This document shows, one piece after another, positions 8,649 to 17,737 of a stretch of 64,000 nt of DNA (position 1 is the stretch's first letter; each line of letters begins with the position of its first letter). A program made the position numbers and the translations under genes. This DNA comes from Sphingomonadales bacterium (GTDB taxonomy: Bacteria; Pseudomonadota; Alphaproteobacteria; Sphingomonadales; Sphingomonadaceae), in assembly GCA_016714795.1 (NCBI GenBank), contig JADKCA010000001.1:496001-560000 (forward strand), read 5' to 3'. The notes below the pieces were generated by a model. That model searched no databases and was not told the origin of the DNA. It worked only from the letters and a program-made list of their open reading frames with translations.

Positions 8649-9128
8649 TCAAGCGTCGCCCAGCGCCCGAACCATCGCGCGATCTTCCATGGTGATCAGC
8701 GCAGTCAGCACAGCCCAATATCCGGGCACGGCCTCTGTGCCTGCTTCTCCATAAGCGGCGGACAGGCGCGAACTCAAATCGCCGAACAAAGCGGTTTCCA
8801 GTGCGGCCCCTTCTCCGGTCAGGAAGAGCAGGCGCTGGCGGCGATCCTGCGCGCTGGTCCGCAATTCCACCAGACCACGTTGGGTCAGCTCGCCGAGCAC
8901 GCGCGAAAGCGATTGTTTGGTGACGTTCAAGAGCCGCAGCAATTCGCTGACATTCAGGCCTGGCTGGCGCGACACGAAATAGAGGACGCGGTGGTGTGCA
9001 CGGCCCAGCCCTTGCGCCGCCAGACGTTCATCTGCCGCGCGCGTCAGATGGCTATAGCCGAAATAGATCAGTTCGATCCCGCGCCGGATGTCGCTTTCGG
9101 AAAAAGGGCGGGAAATTGGGTCAGCCAT
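8649..9128 (-). CDS. MarR family transcriptional regulator
   Basis: The 159-residue protein has a clear MarR core: HHRVLYFVSRQPGLNVSELLRLLNVTKQSLSRVLGEL as helix-turn-helix, then LVELRTSAQDRRQRLLFLTGEG as the wing with its conserved DRR. It is divergent from ilvE across 146 bases, an arrangement often conserved in sphingomonads. It probably controls the branched-chain aminotransferase and itself, but no clear palindromic operator was seen. The start at 9128 is the only reasonable ATG. Confidence 0.88.
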   Translation of the reverse strand: MADPISRPFSESDIRRGIELIYFGYSHLTRAADERLAAQGLGRAHHRVLYFVSRQPGLNVSELLRLLNVTKQSLSRVLGELTQRGLVELRTSAQDRRQRLLFLTGEGAALETALFGDLSSRLSAAYGEAGTEAVPGYWAVLTALITMEDRAMVRALGDA

Positions 9129-9191
9129 GCTGTCTGTTTTACACGCCCGGGATGCGATAGGGAAGCGGGCAGAAAAAATAGGACAGTGATG

Positions 9192-9220
9192 TTGACGTAT
9201 TAATCATTCGGCCTTAGAGC
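9192..9220 (+). promoter_or_regulatory. Candidate sigma-70-type promoter of ilvE
   Basis: TTGACG at 9192-9197 and TAGAGC at 9215-9220 are separated by exactly 17 bases, upstream of the ilvE ATG at 9275. The -35 box is good and the -10 is weak, as is usual in GC-rich alphaproteobacteria. Confidence 0.45.
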
Positions 9221-9274
9221 GGCTTTCAGAAACAATATGTCTCGATTCACGTCGTTATTCGCAAGGAAGTTACC

Positions 9275-10357
9275 ATGAGCCTCAGCTTTACCCGCGAAGC
9301 CCATCCGAACCCTACCGCAGCGGAGGCCCGCACTGCGCTGCTGCAAGACCCCGGATTCGGCAAAACCTTCACCGATCATATGATCACGATCCGTTACACC
9401 GAAGGGCAGGGCTGGCATGATGCGAGCATCCATGCGCGTCGCCCGCTCACGCTCGATCCGGCGGCGGCCGTGCTCCATTATGCGCAGGAGATTTTTGAAG
9501 GACTGAAGGCCTACGCCCTTGAAGATGGCAGCATGGCTCTGTTCCGCCCGGACGCCAATGCCCGCCGCTTCAACGCCTCGGCTGACCGGCTGGCGATGCC
9601 GCAACTGCCCGAAGAGCTGTTCGTGGAAAGCTGCAAGCTGCTGGTGGATGTGGACAAGGACTGGTTCCCGCCGATCGAGGGCGGCTCGCTCTATCTGCGG
9701 CCCTTCATGATCGCCAGCGAGACGTTTCTGGGTGTGAAGCCGTCATCCGAATATCTCTACATGGTGATCGCAGCCTCGACCGGCAACTATTTCAAGAGTG
9801 GTGCACCTGCGGTGTCGCTGTGGGTGAGCCAGGAATTCAGCCGCGCTGCCCCCGGTGGGACGGGCGCAGCCAAATGCGGCGGCAATTATGCTGCCAGCCT
9901 TGCGGCGCAGCGTGAAGCCATTGCGCGCGGCCATGATCAGGTCGTTTTCCTTGATGCAGCAGAAAACCGCTGGATCGAGGAATTGGGCGGCATGAACCTG
10001 TTTTTCGTGTTCAACGATGGCACCATGATCACGCCGCCACTCTCTGGCACGATCCTGCCCGGCATCACGCGCGATTCGCTGCTGACTTTGGCCCGGGATG
10101 AAGGCTTGACGGTGCGCGAAGAGCGTTACGGCATTGATCAATGGCAGGCCGATGCGGAAAGCGGCAAGCTGGTTGAAACCTTCGCGTGCGGCACGGCAGC
10201 AGTCGTGACCGCGGTGGGCAAGGTCTCCGCGCCCGATTTCAGCTTTACCATCGGTGCGGGCGGTCCGGGGCAGTTGACGGGCAGGCTCAAGGAGAAGCTC
10301 GTCTCTATCCAGCGCGGCGCGGCGGCAGATCCGCATGGTTGGGTGGTGCGGCTCTGA
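9275..10357 (+). CDS. ilvE: Branched-chain amino acid aminotransferase
   Basis: The 360-residue fold-type IV PLP enzyme catalyses the last step of valine, leucine and isoleucine synthesis and the first of their breakdown. Markers include YAQEIFEGLKAY near residue 70, the LRPFM segment, KCGGNYAASL with the PLP lysine, and LSGTILPGITRDSLL. Length and motifs fit the eukaryote-like BCAT group (about 360 residues) rather than the shorter E. coli enzyme. A GGAAG ribosome-binding site precedes the ATG. It is followed 20 bases later by an acyl-CoA synthetase gene. Confidence 0.93.
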   Translation: MSLSFTREAHPNPTAAEARTALLQDPGFGKTFTDHMITIRYTEGQGWHDASIHARRPLTLDPAAAVLHYAQEIFEGLKAYALEDGSMALFRPDANARRFNASADRLAMPQLPEELFVESCKLLVDVDKDWFPPIEGGSLYLRPFMIASETFLGVKPSSEYLYMVIAASTGNYFKSGAPAVSLWVSQEFSRAAPGGTGAAKCGGNYAASLAAQREAIARGHDQVVFLDAAENRWIEELGGMNLFFVFNDGTMITPPLSGTILPGITRDSLLTLARDEGLTVREERYGIDQWQADAESGKLVETFACGTAAVVTAVGKVSAPDFSFTIGAGGPGQLTGRLKEKLVSIQRGAAADPHGWVVRL

Positions 10358-10377
10358 GCGGGAAGGGACTGCGAGCA

Positions 10378-11838
10378 TGAGCGGGTCACTCTTCTCCTTG
10401 TTTGCGGAACAGGCCGCACGCGTGCCAGACAAGGCGGCGCTGATGCTGGAGGACGGCTCGAAGCTGACTTACGCCGAATTGCGGGCGCTGGCCGGGCAAT
10501 TTTGTGCAGCGCTTGCTGCGCACAATATCGCCAAGGGCGCACGCATCGTCGTGCAGGTCGGCAAATGCGCCGATGCTGTCGCGCTCTATCTGGCGTGCCT
10601 GCAAAGCGGGGTGATCTTTGTTCCGCTCAACACCGCTTATACCGATGCAGAAGTGAGCTACTTTCTGGAGGACAGCCAGCCCGGCCTGTTCGTTCATGAT
10701 GAAGGCCGCACGCCGCTTTGGCAGACCAGCCGGACGCTTGCGGCGCTGGGTGCGGAGGCGCGGGAACTGGCGTCCGCCCCGGATGTGGTTCCCTGCGAGG
10801 CGTCTGATGTCGCGGCCATTTGCTACACATCGGGGACGACGGGGCGCTCCAAAGGCGCGATGATCACGCATGGCAATATGGCGAGCAATGCGCGCACGCT
10901 GATCGCGCTGTGGCGTTTTACCGATCAGGACGTTCTGCTGCACATCCTTCCGATTTTCCATGTCCATGGGCTGTTCGTCGCGCTGCATTGCGCGCTGTTT
11001 TCCGGCGCGACCATATTGTTCGAGACCGGGTTTGAAACGGGCCGAGTGCGCACTTTGCTGCGCACAACGAGCGTGATGATGGGTGTGCCCACGCATTATA
11101 CGCGGCTGCTGGGTGACACGGTATTTGGCAGCGCAGATTGCGGCTCGATGCGGCTCTTCCTGTGTGGCTCCGCGCCGCTTCTGGCGGAAACGCACCACCA
11201 GTTCGAAGAACGCACCGGCCTGCGCATTCTTGAGCGCTATGGCATGACCGAAGCCGGGATGATCACCTCCAACCCCTATGATGGCGCGCGCGTGGCAGGA
11301 ACCGTAGGCTTTGCACTGCCGGGTGTGGACGCGCGGGTGCGCAACGCAGAAAATATGCTTGTCGGCGCGGATGAAGTGGGCACGCTGGAGATCAAAGGCC
11401 CCAACGTGTTTTCCGGCTATTGGCAGATGCCGGACAAGACCGAGGAGAGCTTCACGCCCGATGGCTGGTTCGTCACCGGCGATCTGGTGACGCAGGCGCA
11501 CGATGGCCGCGTCACCATTGTCGGTCGCGCCAAGGATCTGATCATCGCAGGTGGCTACAACATCTACCCCAAGGAGATCGAATCCGTGCTGGATGACATG
11601 CCTGGCGTGGAGGAGAGCGCGGTCGTCGGCATTGCGCATCCGGATTTCGGGGAATCGGTGGTGGCCGTGATCGTGCCCGCGCAACGGGGCCGATATCGAT
11701 GCGGCCCAAGTGGCGTCGTGGGTGGAGGCCCGGCTGGCGCGTTTCAAGCACCCCGCCACATCCACATTGTCGACCTTGCCGCGCAACACGATGGGCAAAG
11801 TGCAGAAAGCGGCACTGCGGCAAATCTATGCCGCTTGA
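10378..11838 (+). pseudogene. Malonyl-CoA synthetase-like AMP-dependent ligase, frameshifted at 3' end
   Basis: This ANL-superfamily acyl-CoA ligase resembles MatB-type synthetases. Residues 1-430 are intact, with the P-loop YTSGTTGRSKG at 150-160, ERYGMTEAG, and GWFVTGD followed by GRAKDLIIAGGYNIYPKEIE. After VVAVIVPA the frame breaks. Restoring homology (RFKHP, then RHIHIVD, then LPRNTMGKVQK with the catalytic Lys) needs an extra base near 11681-11690, a missing base near 11751-11754 and an extra base near 11773-11776. The corrected frame ends at 11838. As written, the reading frame ends at 11846 with a scrambled tail lacking the lysine. This is either sequence error or a decayed gene. Confidence 0.75.
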
Positions 11839-11855
11839 CTCGATAACGCGACGCA

Positions 11856-11880
11856 GATCAATTTTTGTCAAATTCCACTG
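11856..11880 (+). promoter_or_regulatory. AT-rich element resembling the P450 promoter repeats
   Basis: The run GATCAATTTTTGTCAAATTC in the leader of the TonB receptor lines up with the AT-rich segment between the direct repeats before the P450 gene (GATCTG, then a T run, TCAC, GAAATT). It may be a weaker site for the AraC regulator encoded between the two genes. The similarity is short and was judged by eye. Confidence 0.3.
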
Positions 11881-11970
11881 CAAGCCGGTTTAAAGCCAAT
11901 CGCGCTGCCTTCCTCTAAGTAGCTCTCAAGATGGGGTCCTGTAAGCCCATCAGCTCTAGGGAGAGGACAT

Positions 11971-14182
11971 ATGAGGAGTGAATTTCGCGCGCGCATAGTG
12001 CTGGCCTTGCTGGCCACCGGTTGCGCCATGCCGGTTTACGCACAGGATGCACCCGGAGACGAACCCAGTGACGAAATCCTTGTGACCGCGCAGCGCCGCG
12101 AGCAGTCGTTGCTTGATGTGCCGCTTGCCGTGTCGGCGTTGGCAGGCGAGTCGCTGGCGACCAAGGGGGTCACCAATTCCGCACAACTTGGCGCTTTGGT
12201 GCCTAACCTCCAGATCAACAGCCCGTTCGGCACGACGCAGCCCAACTTCTCGTTGCGCGGCATTGGTGTGGCGAACGAATATAACTCCAACCAGGCTTCT
12301 CCAGTGGGCGTCTATATCGACGACGTCTATCTCGCGCCGCGGACCAGCCATGGTATGGGCCTGTTCGATCTGGACCGGATCGAAGTGCTGCGCGGCCCGC
12401 AAGGCACGCTGTTCGGGCGCAACACGACAGGGGGTGCTGTCAACTTCATAACGAAGAAGCCTTCGTTGAGCGGCGCCAACGGCAATATCGAACTCGGCTA
12501 TGGCAATTACAACACCTTCACCGCCAAGGGCGCGGTGGAAGCAGCACTGAGCGAAGATCAGGTCGGTCTGCGTCTTGCGGTCAATTATGCCAAGGGTGAT
12601 GGCCAGATCAAAAATGTGTTCGCGGGCGGGCGCGACGCCAATTCGGTCGATACGCTGCAAGGCCGCGCCACGCTGCGCATCAAGCCGGGCAATGGCGATC
12701 TGGATGTCACGCTGAAGGCCTATGCCGGGCGGGATCGCGGTGCGCAGGCCGCACCGCACGGGATTCTGGCGTTTCGCACGGGTCTGGGCTTCTTCCAGAC
12801 CAACGAAAGCCGCATTGGCGACAATGATACAGACGCGTGGGGTTTATCGGGGAATGTGAAACTGTCGCTCAGCGACACGCTCAGCCTGACCTCAATCACG
12901 TCCTATGATGGCGGCAAGCAGCACCTCCAGCAGGCGGCGGACGGTGCCCCAATCGACGTGCTCGATATCACCTGGATTTCCAGATATCGCCAGCTCAGCC
13001 AGGAGCTGCGCGCCAACTATGACAGCGATAGCATGAATCTGGTTGGCGGCCTCTTCTATGGCTGGGACCGCAACATTACGGACAACCGCTTCAACCTGCC
13101 GCTCCCCGGCAGGCGGCTTTTTCCAGCACTATGTGCAGAACCGGAAGTCTTACGCGGTCTTTGCGCAAGGCGATTTCCACCTGACCGATCAGCTCGTGCT
13201 GACGGTCGGCGCACGCTACACTGAGGACAAGGCGCGGTATGACGATGCCTATGCCTATCTGTTCGTCGGTGGTGTCGGTGTAGCGGACTTCCCTATTGCG
13301 ACCACGGTGCCTTGTGCCACGGTCGCCGGGACCTGCGCCTACAATCCGGCGCTGCGTTTTGCCCTGAAGGACAAGGGCAGTGCGCTGACGGGGCGTGTCG
13401 CGCTCAGCTACACGCTGCCGGATGACACGCTGATCTATGCCAGCTTCAACCGCGGCTATCGCGCGGGCGCGGTCAATGGCGGCGGCTATACGTCGTCCGG
13501 AGGCATCAGCTTCATCGATCCGGAACGCGTCAATGCCTATGAGTTGGGGTTGAAGGGCCGCTATCTGGACCGCAGGCTGACGCTGGCGGCCTCGCTCTTC
13601 TACTATGACTATACCAACCAGCAGTTGCAGGATACGCGGCCCGGCCCGGTTTCCTTCCTGGTGAATACGCCCAAATCCGAAGTCTATGGCGCGGAAGTGG
13701 AAACCACGTTCAAGGCGGCAGACAGCTTCGCTTTCAACCTGTCATTTGGCCTGCTCAAATCCAAATACAAGCAACTGAACCTGCAAGGCACCAGCCTGTC
13801 GGGCAATTCTCTACCCTTCGCGCCGAAATTCACGGCGCAGGCCGGGTTTGACTGGGACATCGTGGCACTGGGCGGCGGCAAAATAACCTTCTCGCCGAAC
13901 ATGGTCTATTCCAGCCGCCAGTTCTTCTCTCCGTTCAACCAGATCAATGTGGTGGGTTCGCCGCAGGTCAATTCGGAGTTGCAGCAGGGTGCCAATGCCA
14001 AGGTGAACGCGACTCTGGGCTGGTCCAACGGGAATTATGGCGTGCGCCTGTTCGCCAACAACCTCTTCAACCGCAAGACCTATGCCTATGGGCTGGATTT
14101 GCGGGGGGCGGGCTTCCCGTATAACTTCCTGGTGCCGTCCTCGCCGCGCACCTATGGCCTGAGTGTTCGAGCAGGCTTCTGA
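11971..14182 (+). pseudogene. TonB-dependent receptor with an internal frameshift
   Basis: This outer-membrane receptor imports a ligand with TonB energy. Residues 1-25 form a signal peptide ending in VYAQ, followed by a TonB-box-like DEILVTAQRRE and a plug domain with VEVLRGPQGTLFGRNTTGGA-type sequence (EVLRGPQGTLFGRN). The barrel ends with YGLSVRAGF and terminal Phe, as required for outer-membrane insertion. One extra base near 13103-13109, in a CCCCGG run, shifts the frame; removing it joins both halves into about 736 residues, a normal length. It lies among P450, ADH and ALDH genes, which suggests a hydrophobic substrate rather than a siderophore. Confidence 0.85.
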
Positions 14183-14192
14183 CCATGCACTG

Positions 14193-14220
14193 TCCGGCGG
14201 GTGGATTTTCCCCCGCCGGA
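14193..14220. terminator. GC-rich hairpin after the TonB receptor
   Basis: A nine-base perfect stem, TCCGGCGGG paired with CCCGCCGGA, closes a ten-base loop 10 bases after the TonB receptor stop. It lacks a T-run, so it is a weak terminator or transcript-end stabiliser ahead of the araC-type gene at 14250. Confidence 0.4.
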
Positions 14221-14249
14221 CCGGCATGATCTCCGTACAGGAGAGCCGG

Positions 14250-15146
14250 ATGACGAAGATCTGGCACAATAAGGCCATCATCTGCGACTCGCTGGGTCGT
14301 CCGCCTGATATGGAGCTGGGCTCGGTCGGCGATGGCTGGTCGCTGTGCCGGTGGCGGCAATTTGTGGGCACCTATTCATTGACGGCTTGCCCGGACCCGA
14401 TGTTCGTTGTCCATATCGCAGGCAAGCCGCAGGTGAAGACGTGGCAGCGCGACGGGTGGAGCGATACGAGTTCCATCCCCGGCTGTGCCACCATCGTGCC
14501 CAGTGGCATGGCGACGGGCTGGCTGGTGGATGGCGAGCTGGACGTGGTGACACTCAGCGTCTCTTCCGATCTGCTGAAAACCAAAACCACGCAAGACATG
14601 TTTGCCCGGATGCGCTTTGCGTTTGCAGACCCGCTAGGTGTTGCGCTGACGCGGCAGATATTGTCCGAACTCTATGCGCCCGAAGCGCATGAGCGCGAAG
14701 CCTATGTTTCTGCCATGGTCAATGCGCTGAAGGCGCACATTCTGGCAGGGCCGCCAACTCAAGGGCATCCGGTGGAGATTCCCACATCCGATTTCTCTTC
14801 CTTCCGGCTCCACAAGATCATGAATGCCGTGCTGGACCATCCGGAGGCCGAGCATAGTCTGGACCAGATGGCCGCGATGGCGGGCATCACACCTTCGCAC
14901 TTTTGTCGCGTGTTCAAGAAGGCAACAGGCGTCTCTCCGCATCAATATGTGATGAAAGCGCGGCTGGACAAGGCACAGCAAATGCTGGTTCAGACCGACC
15001 TGACTCTGGCGGCTGTGTCCGAAGCGTTGGGCTTTACCAGCCAGAGCCATTTCAGCCGGGCGTTCCGTGGCTATGCCGGTGTTACGCCCAATGACTATCG
15101 CAACAGGGGGAGGCGCTCGCTCAATATGCCGTCTCACGCAGCCTGA
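14250..15146 (+). CDS. AraC family transcriptional regulator
   Basis: The C-terminal AraC domain holds both helix-turn-helix motifs: LDQMAAMAGITPSHFCRVFK and LAAVSEALGFTSQSHFSRAF, followed by GVTPNDYR. The N-terminal part, about 190 residues, is a ligand or dimer domain without a recognised motif. I start at 14250 because GGAG lies 7 bases upstream; an ATG at 14226 and one inside the preceding gene are also in frame. It sits between the TonB receptor and the P450. Paired direct repeats in front of the P450 gene make that operon the likely target. Confidence 0.88.
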   Translation: MTKIWHNKAIICDSLGRPPDMELGSVGDGWSLCRWRQFVGTYSLTACPDPMFVVHIAGKPQVKTWQRDGWSDTSSIPGCATIVPSGMATGWLVDGELDVVTLSVSSDLLKTKTTQDMFARMRFAFADPLGVALTRQILSELYAPEAHEREAYVSAMVNALKAHILAGPPTQGHPVEIPTSDFSSFRLHKIMNAVLDHPEAEHSLDQMAAMAGITPSHFCRVFKKATGVSPHQYVMKARLDKAQQMLVQTDLTLAAVSEALGFTSQSHFSRAFRGYAGVTPNDYRNRGRRSLNMPSHAA

Positions 15147-15159
15147 TCCTGCCCGAAAC

Positions 15160-15189
15160 TGATCTGTTTTTTCACGAAATTTGATCTGT
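15160..15189 (+). promoter_or_regulatory. Direct repeats TGATCTGT, candidate AraC sites
   Basis: TGATCTGT occurs at 15160-15167 and again at 15182-15189, a 22-base spacing equal to two helical turns. This is the usual geometry for two AraC-family half-sites. The pair lies 69-98 bases upstream of the P450 start and just after the araC-type gene. Confidence 0.5.
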
Positions 15190-15257
15190 GTCTTCCCATT
15201 CCTGCGGGACCGGATGATGCAGGACGGGAACAGCTTCATCCTTGGGAGAGGACACAC

Positions 15258-16541
15258 ATGACCGATCAACTGATTCCGCCCGAACTGGTGGCCCCTGCAT
15301 TCAACCCCGCGACCTTCGCGGACCGGGACGAAGTGCACGCGCTTTTTACGCGGCTGCGCAAGGATTATCCGCTCAATCAGGTTGAAGTTCCCGGCTATGA
15401 TCCGCACTGGATGATCACCAAATATGCCGATCTGCGCGAGATTGCCCGGCAGGATGACATCTTTCACGGCGGAGACCGTTCCAAGACGCTGATCAGTCAG
15501 GCGGGTGAAGAACTGGTCAAGCATTATACTGGTGGCCAGTCCAACATCTTCCGCTCACTCGTCCAGCTCGACCCGCCGGAACATGGCAAATATCGCGCCG
15601 TTGCCGCAGGGGCGTTCTCGCTTGATGGCGTCAAATCGGCGATGCCGCTGGTGGATGCGACCGCAAAGATTTTCGCGGACAAACTGGTCAGCTTAGCGCC
15701 CGAATGTGACTTTGCAGCGGAAATCGCGTTCCTTTATCCGCTCAAGATCGTGCTCGATCTGATCGGCGTGCCGGAGGAAGACCATCTGAAGATGCTGGAG
15801 CTGACCCAGTGGCTCTTCACTTATGCCGATCCGGACCTGAAGCGCCCCGGCTCTGACCTGACCGATCCCAGCGAAATCACCCGCACCTGGGGAATTGTGT
15901 TCGAAGAGTTTGAGAAATATTACACGCCCGTCATTGCAGACCGGCAGAAATGCCCGCGCGCCGATCTGGCTTCAGTCCTTGCCAATGGCAAGATTGACGG
16001 CGGCCCGCTGGAGCATCGTGCGCTGATCTCCTACTTCACGATTGCGTCCACGGCGGGGCATGACACGACCGCCGCCACGACCGGCACGGGCATGTGGCAG
16101 CTGGCGCAGCGGCCAGACATCCTCGCCGATCTCAAGGCCAATCCGGACCTGATCCCGAGCTTTGTGGAAGAGACCATCCGCTGGGCGACGCCTGTGCAGC
16201 AATTTGTGCGGTCTGCCACGCAAGATTATGAAATCAAAGGCAAGACGATCAAGAAGGGGGATCTGGTCTATCTCTCCTACCTCTCGGCCAACCGCGATGA
16301 AGAGGCGTTCCCTGATCCTTTCACTTTTGATCATCGCCGTATGCCCAATCGTCATGTCGGCTTCGGCTTTGGCGGCCACACCTGCCTGGGCATCCATCTG
16401 GCGCGGCTGGAGATGATTGCGTTGTGGAAGGAGATCATCCCGCGTCTCAAGTCGGTCGAACTGTCTGGCGCACCGCGCATGGCGGAATCCGAATTTGTGG
16501 CTGGTCCGAAGTCGGTTCCGATCCGCTTTGAGGTCGAATAG
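15258..16541 (+). CDS. Cytochrome P450, CYP108 (P450terp)-like
   Basis: The 427-residue soluble bacterial P450 has AGHDTT in the I helix at 266-271, the ExxR pair at Glu305/Arg308 and heme Cys376 in FGFGGHTCLG. Many segments, including IPEEDHL-type VPEEDHLKML, SANRDEEAFPDPF, PNRHVGFGFG and LKSVELSG followed by GPKSVPIRF, resemble alpha-terpineol hydroxylase CYP108. It therefore probably oxidises a terpenoid or similar hydrocarbon using NADH via a ferredoxin and reductase. No dedicated ferredoxin or reductase gene is adjacent, so partners must come from elsewhere. The next genes encode alcohol and aldehyde dehydrogenases, fitting stepwise oxidation of the hydroxylated product. Confidence 0.9.
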   Translation: MTDQLIPPELVAPAFNPATFADRDEVHALFTRLRKDYPLNQVEVPGYDPHWMITKYADLREIARQDDIFHGGDRSKTLISQAGEELVKHYTGGQSNIFRSLVQLDPPEHGKYRAVAAGAFSLDGVKSAMPLVDATAKIFADKLVSLAPECDFAAEIAFLYPLKIVLDLIGVPEEDHLKMLELTQWLFTYADPDLKRPGSDLTDPSEITRTWGIVFEEFEKYYTPVIADRQKCPRADLASVLANGKIDGGPLEHRALISYFTIASTAGHDTTAATTGTGMWQLAQRPDILADLKANPDLIPSFVEETIRWATPVQQFVRSATQDYEIKGKTIKKGDLVYLSYLSANRDEEAFPDPFTFDHRRMPNRHVGFGFGGHTCLGIHLARLEMIALWKEIIPRLKSVELSGAPRMAESEFVAGPKSVPIRFEVE

Positions 16542-16553
16542 TCGGGCTTGACT

Positions 16554-16588
16554 GGCGCGTGGCATACGTCACTGTATGCCCGCGCGCC
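16554..16588. other. Hairpin between P450 and alcohol dehydrogenase
   Basis: GGCATAC pairs with GTATGCC around a six-base loop, and the stem extends through GGCGCG and CGCGCC with a small bulge. It lies 12 bases after the P450 stop and 18 before the ADH start. It could be an attenuating terminator or an mRNA processing and stability element inside the operon. There is no T-run. Confidence 0.45.
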
Positions 16589-16606
16589 TGACGTATTTGG
16601 GAGAGA

Positions 16607-17722
16607 ATGACCGTGACACAAAGCACAGCCGCAGTGGCCCGCGCGGCCCATGGCGATTTTACGATTGAAACGCTGACCGTCAGCCCTCCGGGACCGGGCG
16701 AAGTGCAGGTGAAAGTCGCGGGCGTGGGCGTGTGCCACACCGATCTCGTCTTCCGCGACCAGATTGAGAGCTTTGCCAAGCCCGCCGTGTTTGGTCACGA
16801 AGGATCTGGCATCGTCGAAGCAGTCGGCGAAGGCGTCACCGGTTTTGCCGTGGGTGATCGCGTGGTCATCGGCTTTTCCAGCTGTGGCGGATGCAAGCAG
16901 TGCGGAGAAACCCTGCCCAGCTATTGCCAGCATTTCGTGCCGCTCAATTATGCCGGTCTGCGGCTGGAGGATGGCTCCACCGCTTATTCCATCGGTGAAG
17001 AGCGGGTGTCATCGCACTTTTTCGGCCAATCCTCCTTCTCCTCCTCCTGCATCACGCGCGCGCGCAATCTGGTGAAGGTTGGGGATACGACAGTGCCGCT
17101 CGAGTATCTTGGCACGCTGGGCTGCGGCTTCCAGACCGGGGCAGGGGGCGTGATGCGCTCGCTTGGCGCCAAGGCAGGCTCGACCATTGCCGTGTTCGGC
17201 GGCGGGCCTGTTGGGCTGGCAGCGGTTATGGGGGCGGTCATTCAGGGGTGTTCGACCATCATTCTGGTCGAGCCCATTGCAGATCGACGCGCGGTTGGCC
17301 TTGATTTGGGGGCCACACATGTGGTCGATCCCAAAACCGGCGATCTGGCGAGCGCACTGCGCGAGATCGTGCCGGAAGGACTCGACTTCGCGTTTGATAC
17401 CACCGGCAATGTCGGCGTGATCGAAGCTGGCATGGCCTCGCTCGGCGCGCATGGCGCGATTGGCCTTGTCGGCGTGCCCAAAGAGCCCGATGCCGCCATC
17501 ACGGTCAACATTGCGGCACTGATGACACCGGGGCACCGCATCATCGGCATCATCGAGGGCGATAGTGACCCGGAAGTGTTCATTCCCGAACTGCTTGCGC
17601 ATCATGCGGCCGGGCGCTTCCCGTTCGACAGATTGATCAAGACTTTCCCGCTGGCCCAGATCAACGAAGCCATTGCAGCGCAGGCGCGCGGCGAGTGCAT
17701 CAAGGCCGTCCTGATTCCCTGA
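16607..17722 (+). CDS. Zinc-dependent alcohol dehydrogenase (aryl/terpene alcohol type)
   Basis: The 371-residue MDR-superfamily enzyme has catalytic zinc ligands Cys43 and His64 (GVCHTD, FGHEGSG) and the full structural zinc set Cys93, 96, 99 and 107. The nucleotide motif is FGGGPVGLAAV. The overall pattern resembles benzyl alcohol and geraniol dehydrogenases (XylB type). It would oxidise a primary alcohol to an aldehyde with NAD+. It stands between the P450 and an aldehyde dehydrogenase 15 bases downstream, so the three probably work in sequence. Confidence 0.88.
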   Translation: MTVTQSTAAVARAAHGDFTIETLTVSPPGPGEVQVKVAGVGVCHTDLVFRDQIESFAKPAVFGHEGSGIVEAVGEGVTGFAVGDRVVIGFSSCGGCKQCGETLPSYCQHFVPLNYAGLRLEDGSTAYSIGEERVSSHFFGQSSFSSSCITRARNLVKVGDTTVPLEYLGTLGCGFQTGAGGVMRSLGAKAGSTIAVFGGGPVGLAAVMGAVIQGCSTIILVEPIADRRAVGLDLGATHVVDPKTGDLASALREIVPEGLDFAFDTTGNVGVIEAGMASLGAHGAIGLVGVPKEPDAAITVNIAALMTPGHRIIGIIEGDSDPEVFIPELLAHHAAGRFPFDRLIKTFPLAQINEAIAAQARGECIKAVLIP

Positions 17723-17737
17723 TTTTGGAGCTTTCCC

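Noticed and set aside
10386..11798. A 470-codon open frame antisense to the acyl-CoA ligase
   Set aside because: Composition is typical of an antisense shadow; the plus strand encodes conserved ligase motifs.
15160..15189. The T-rich stretch considered as a terminator of the AraC gene
   Set aside because: No stem precedes the T run, and the direct-repeat spacing fits a regulatory site better.
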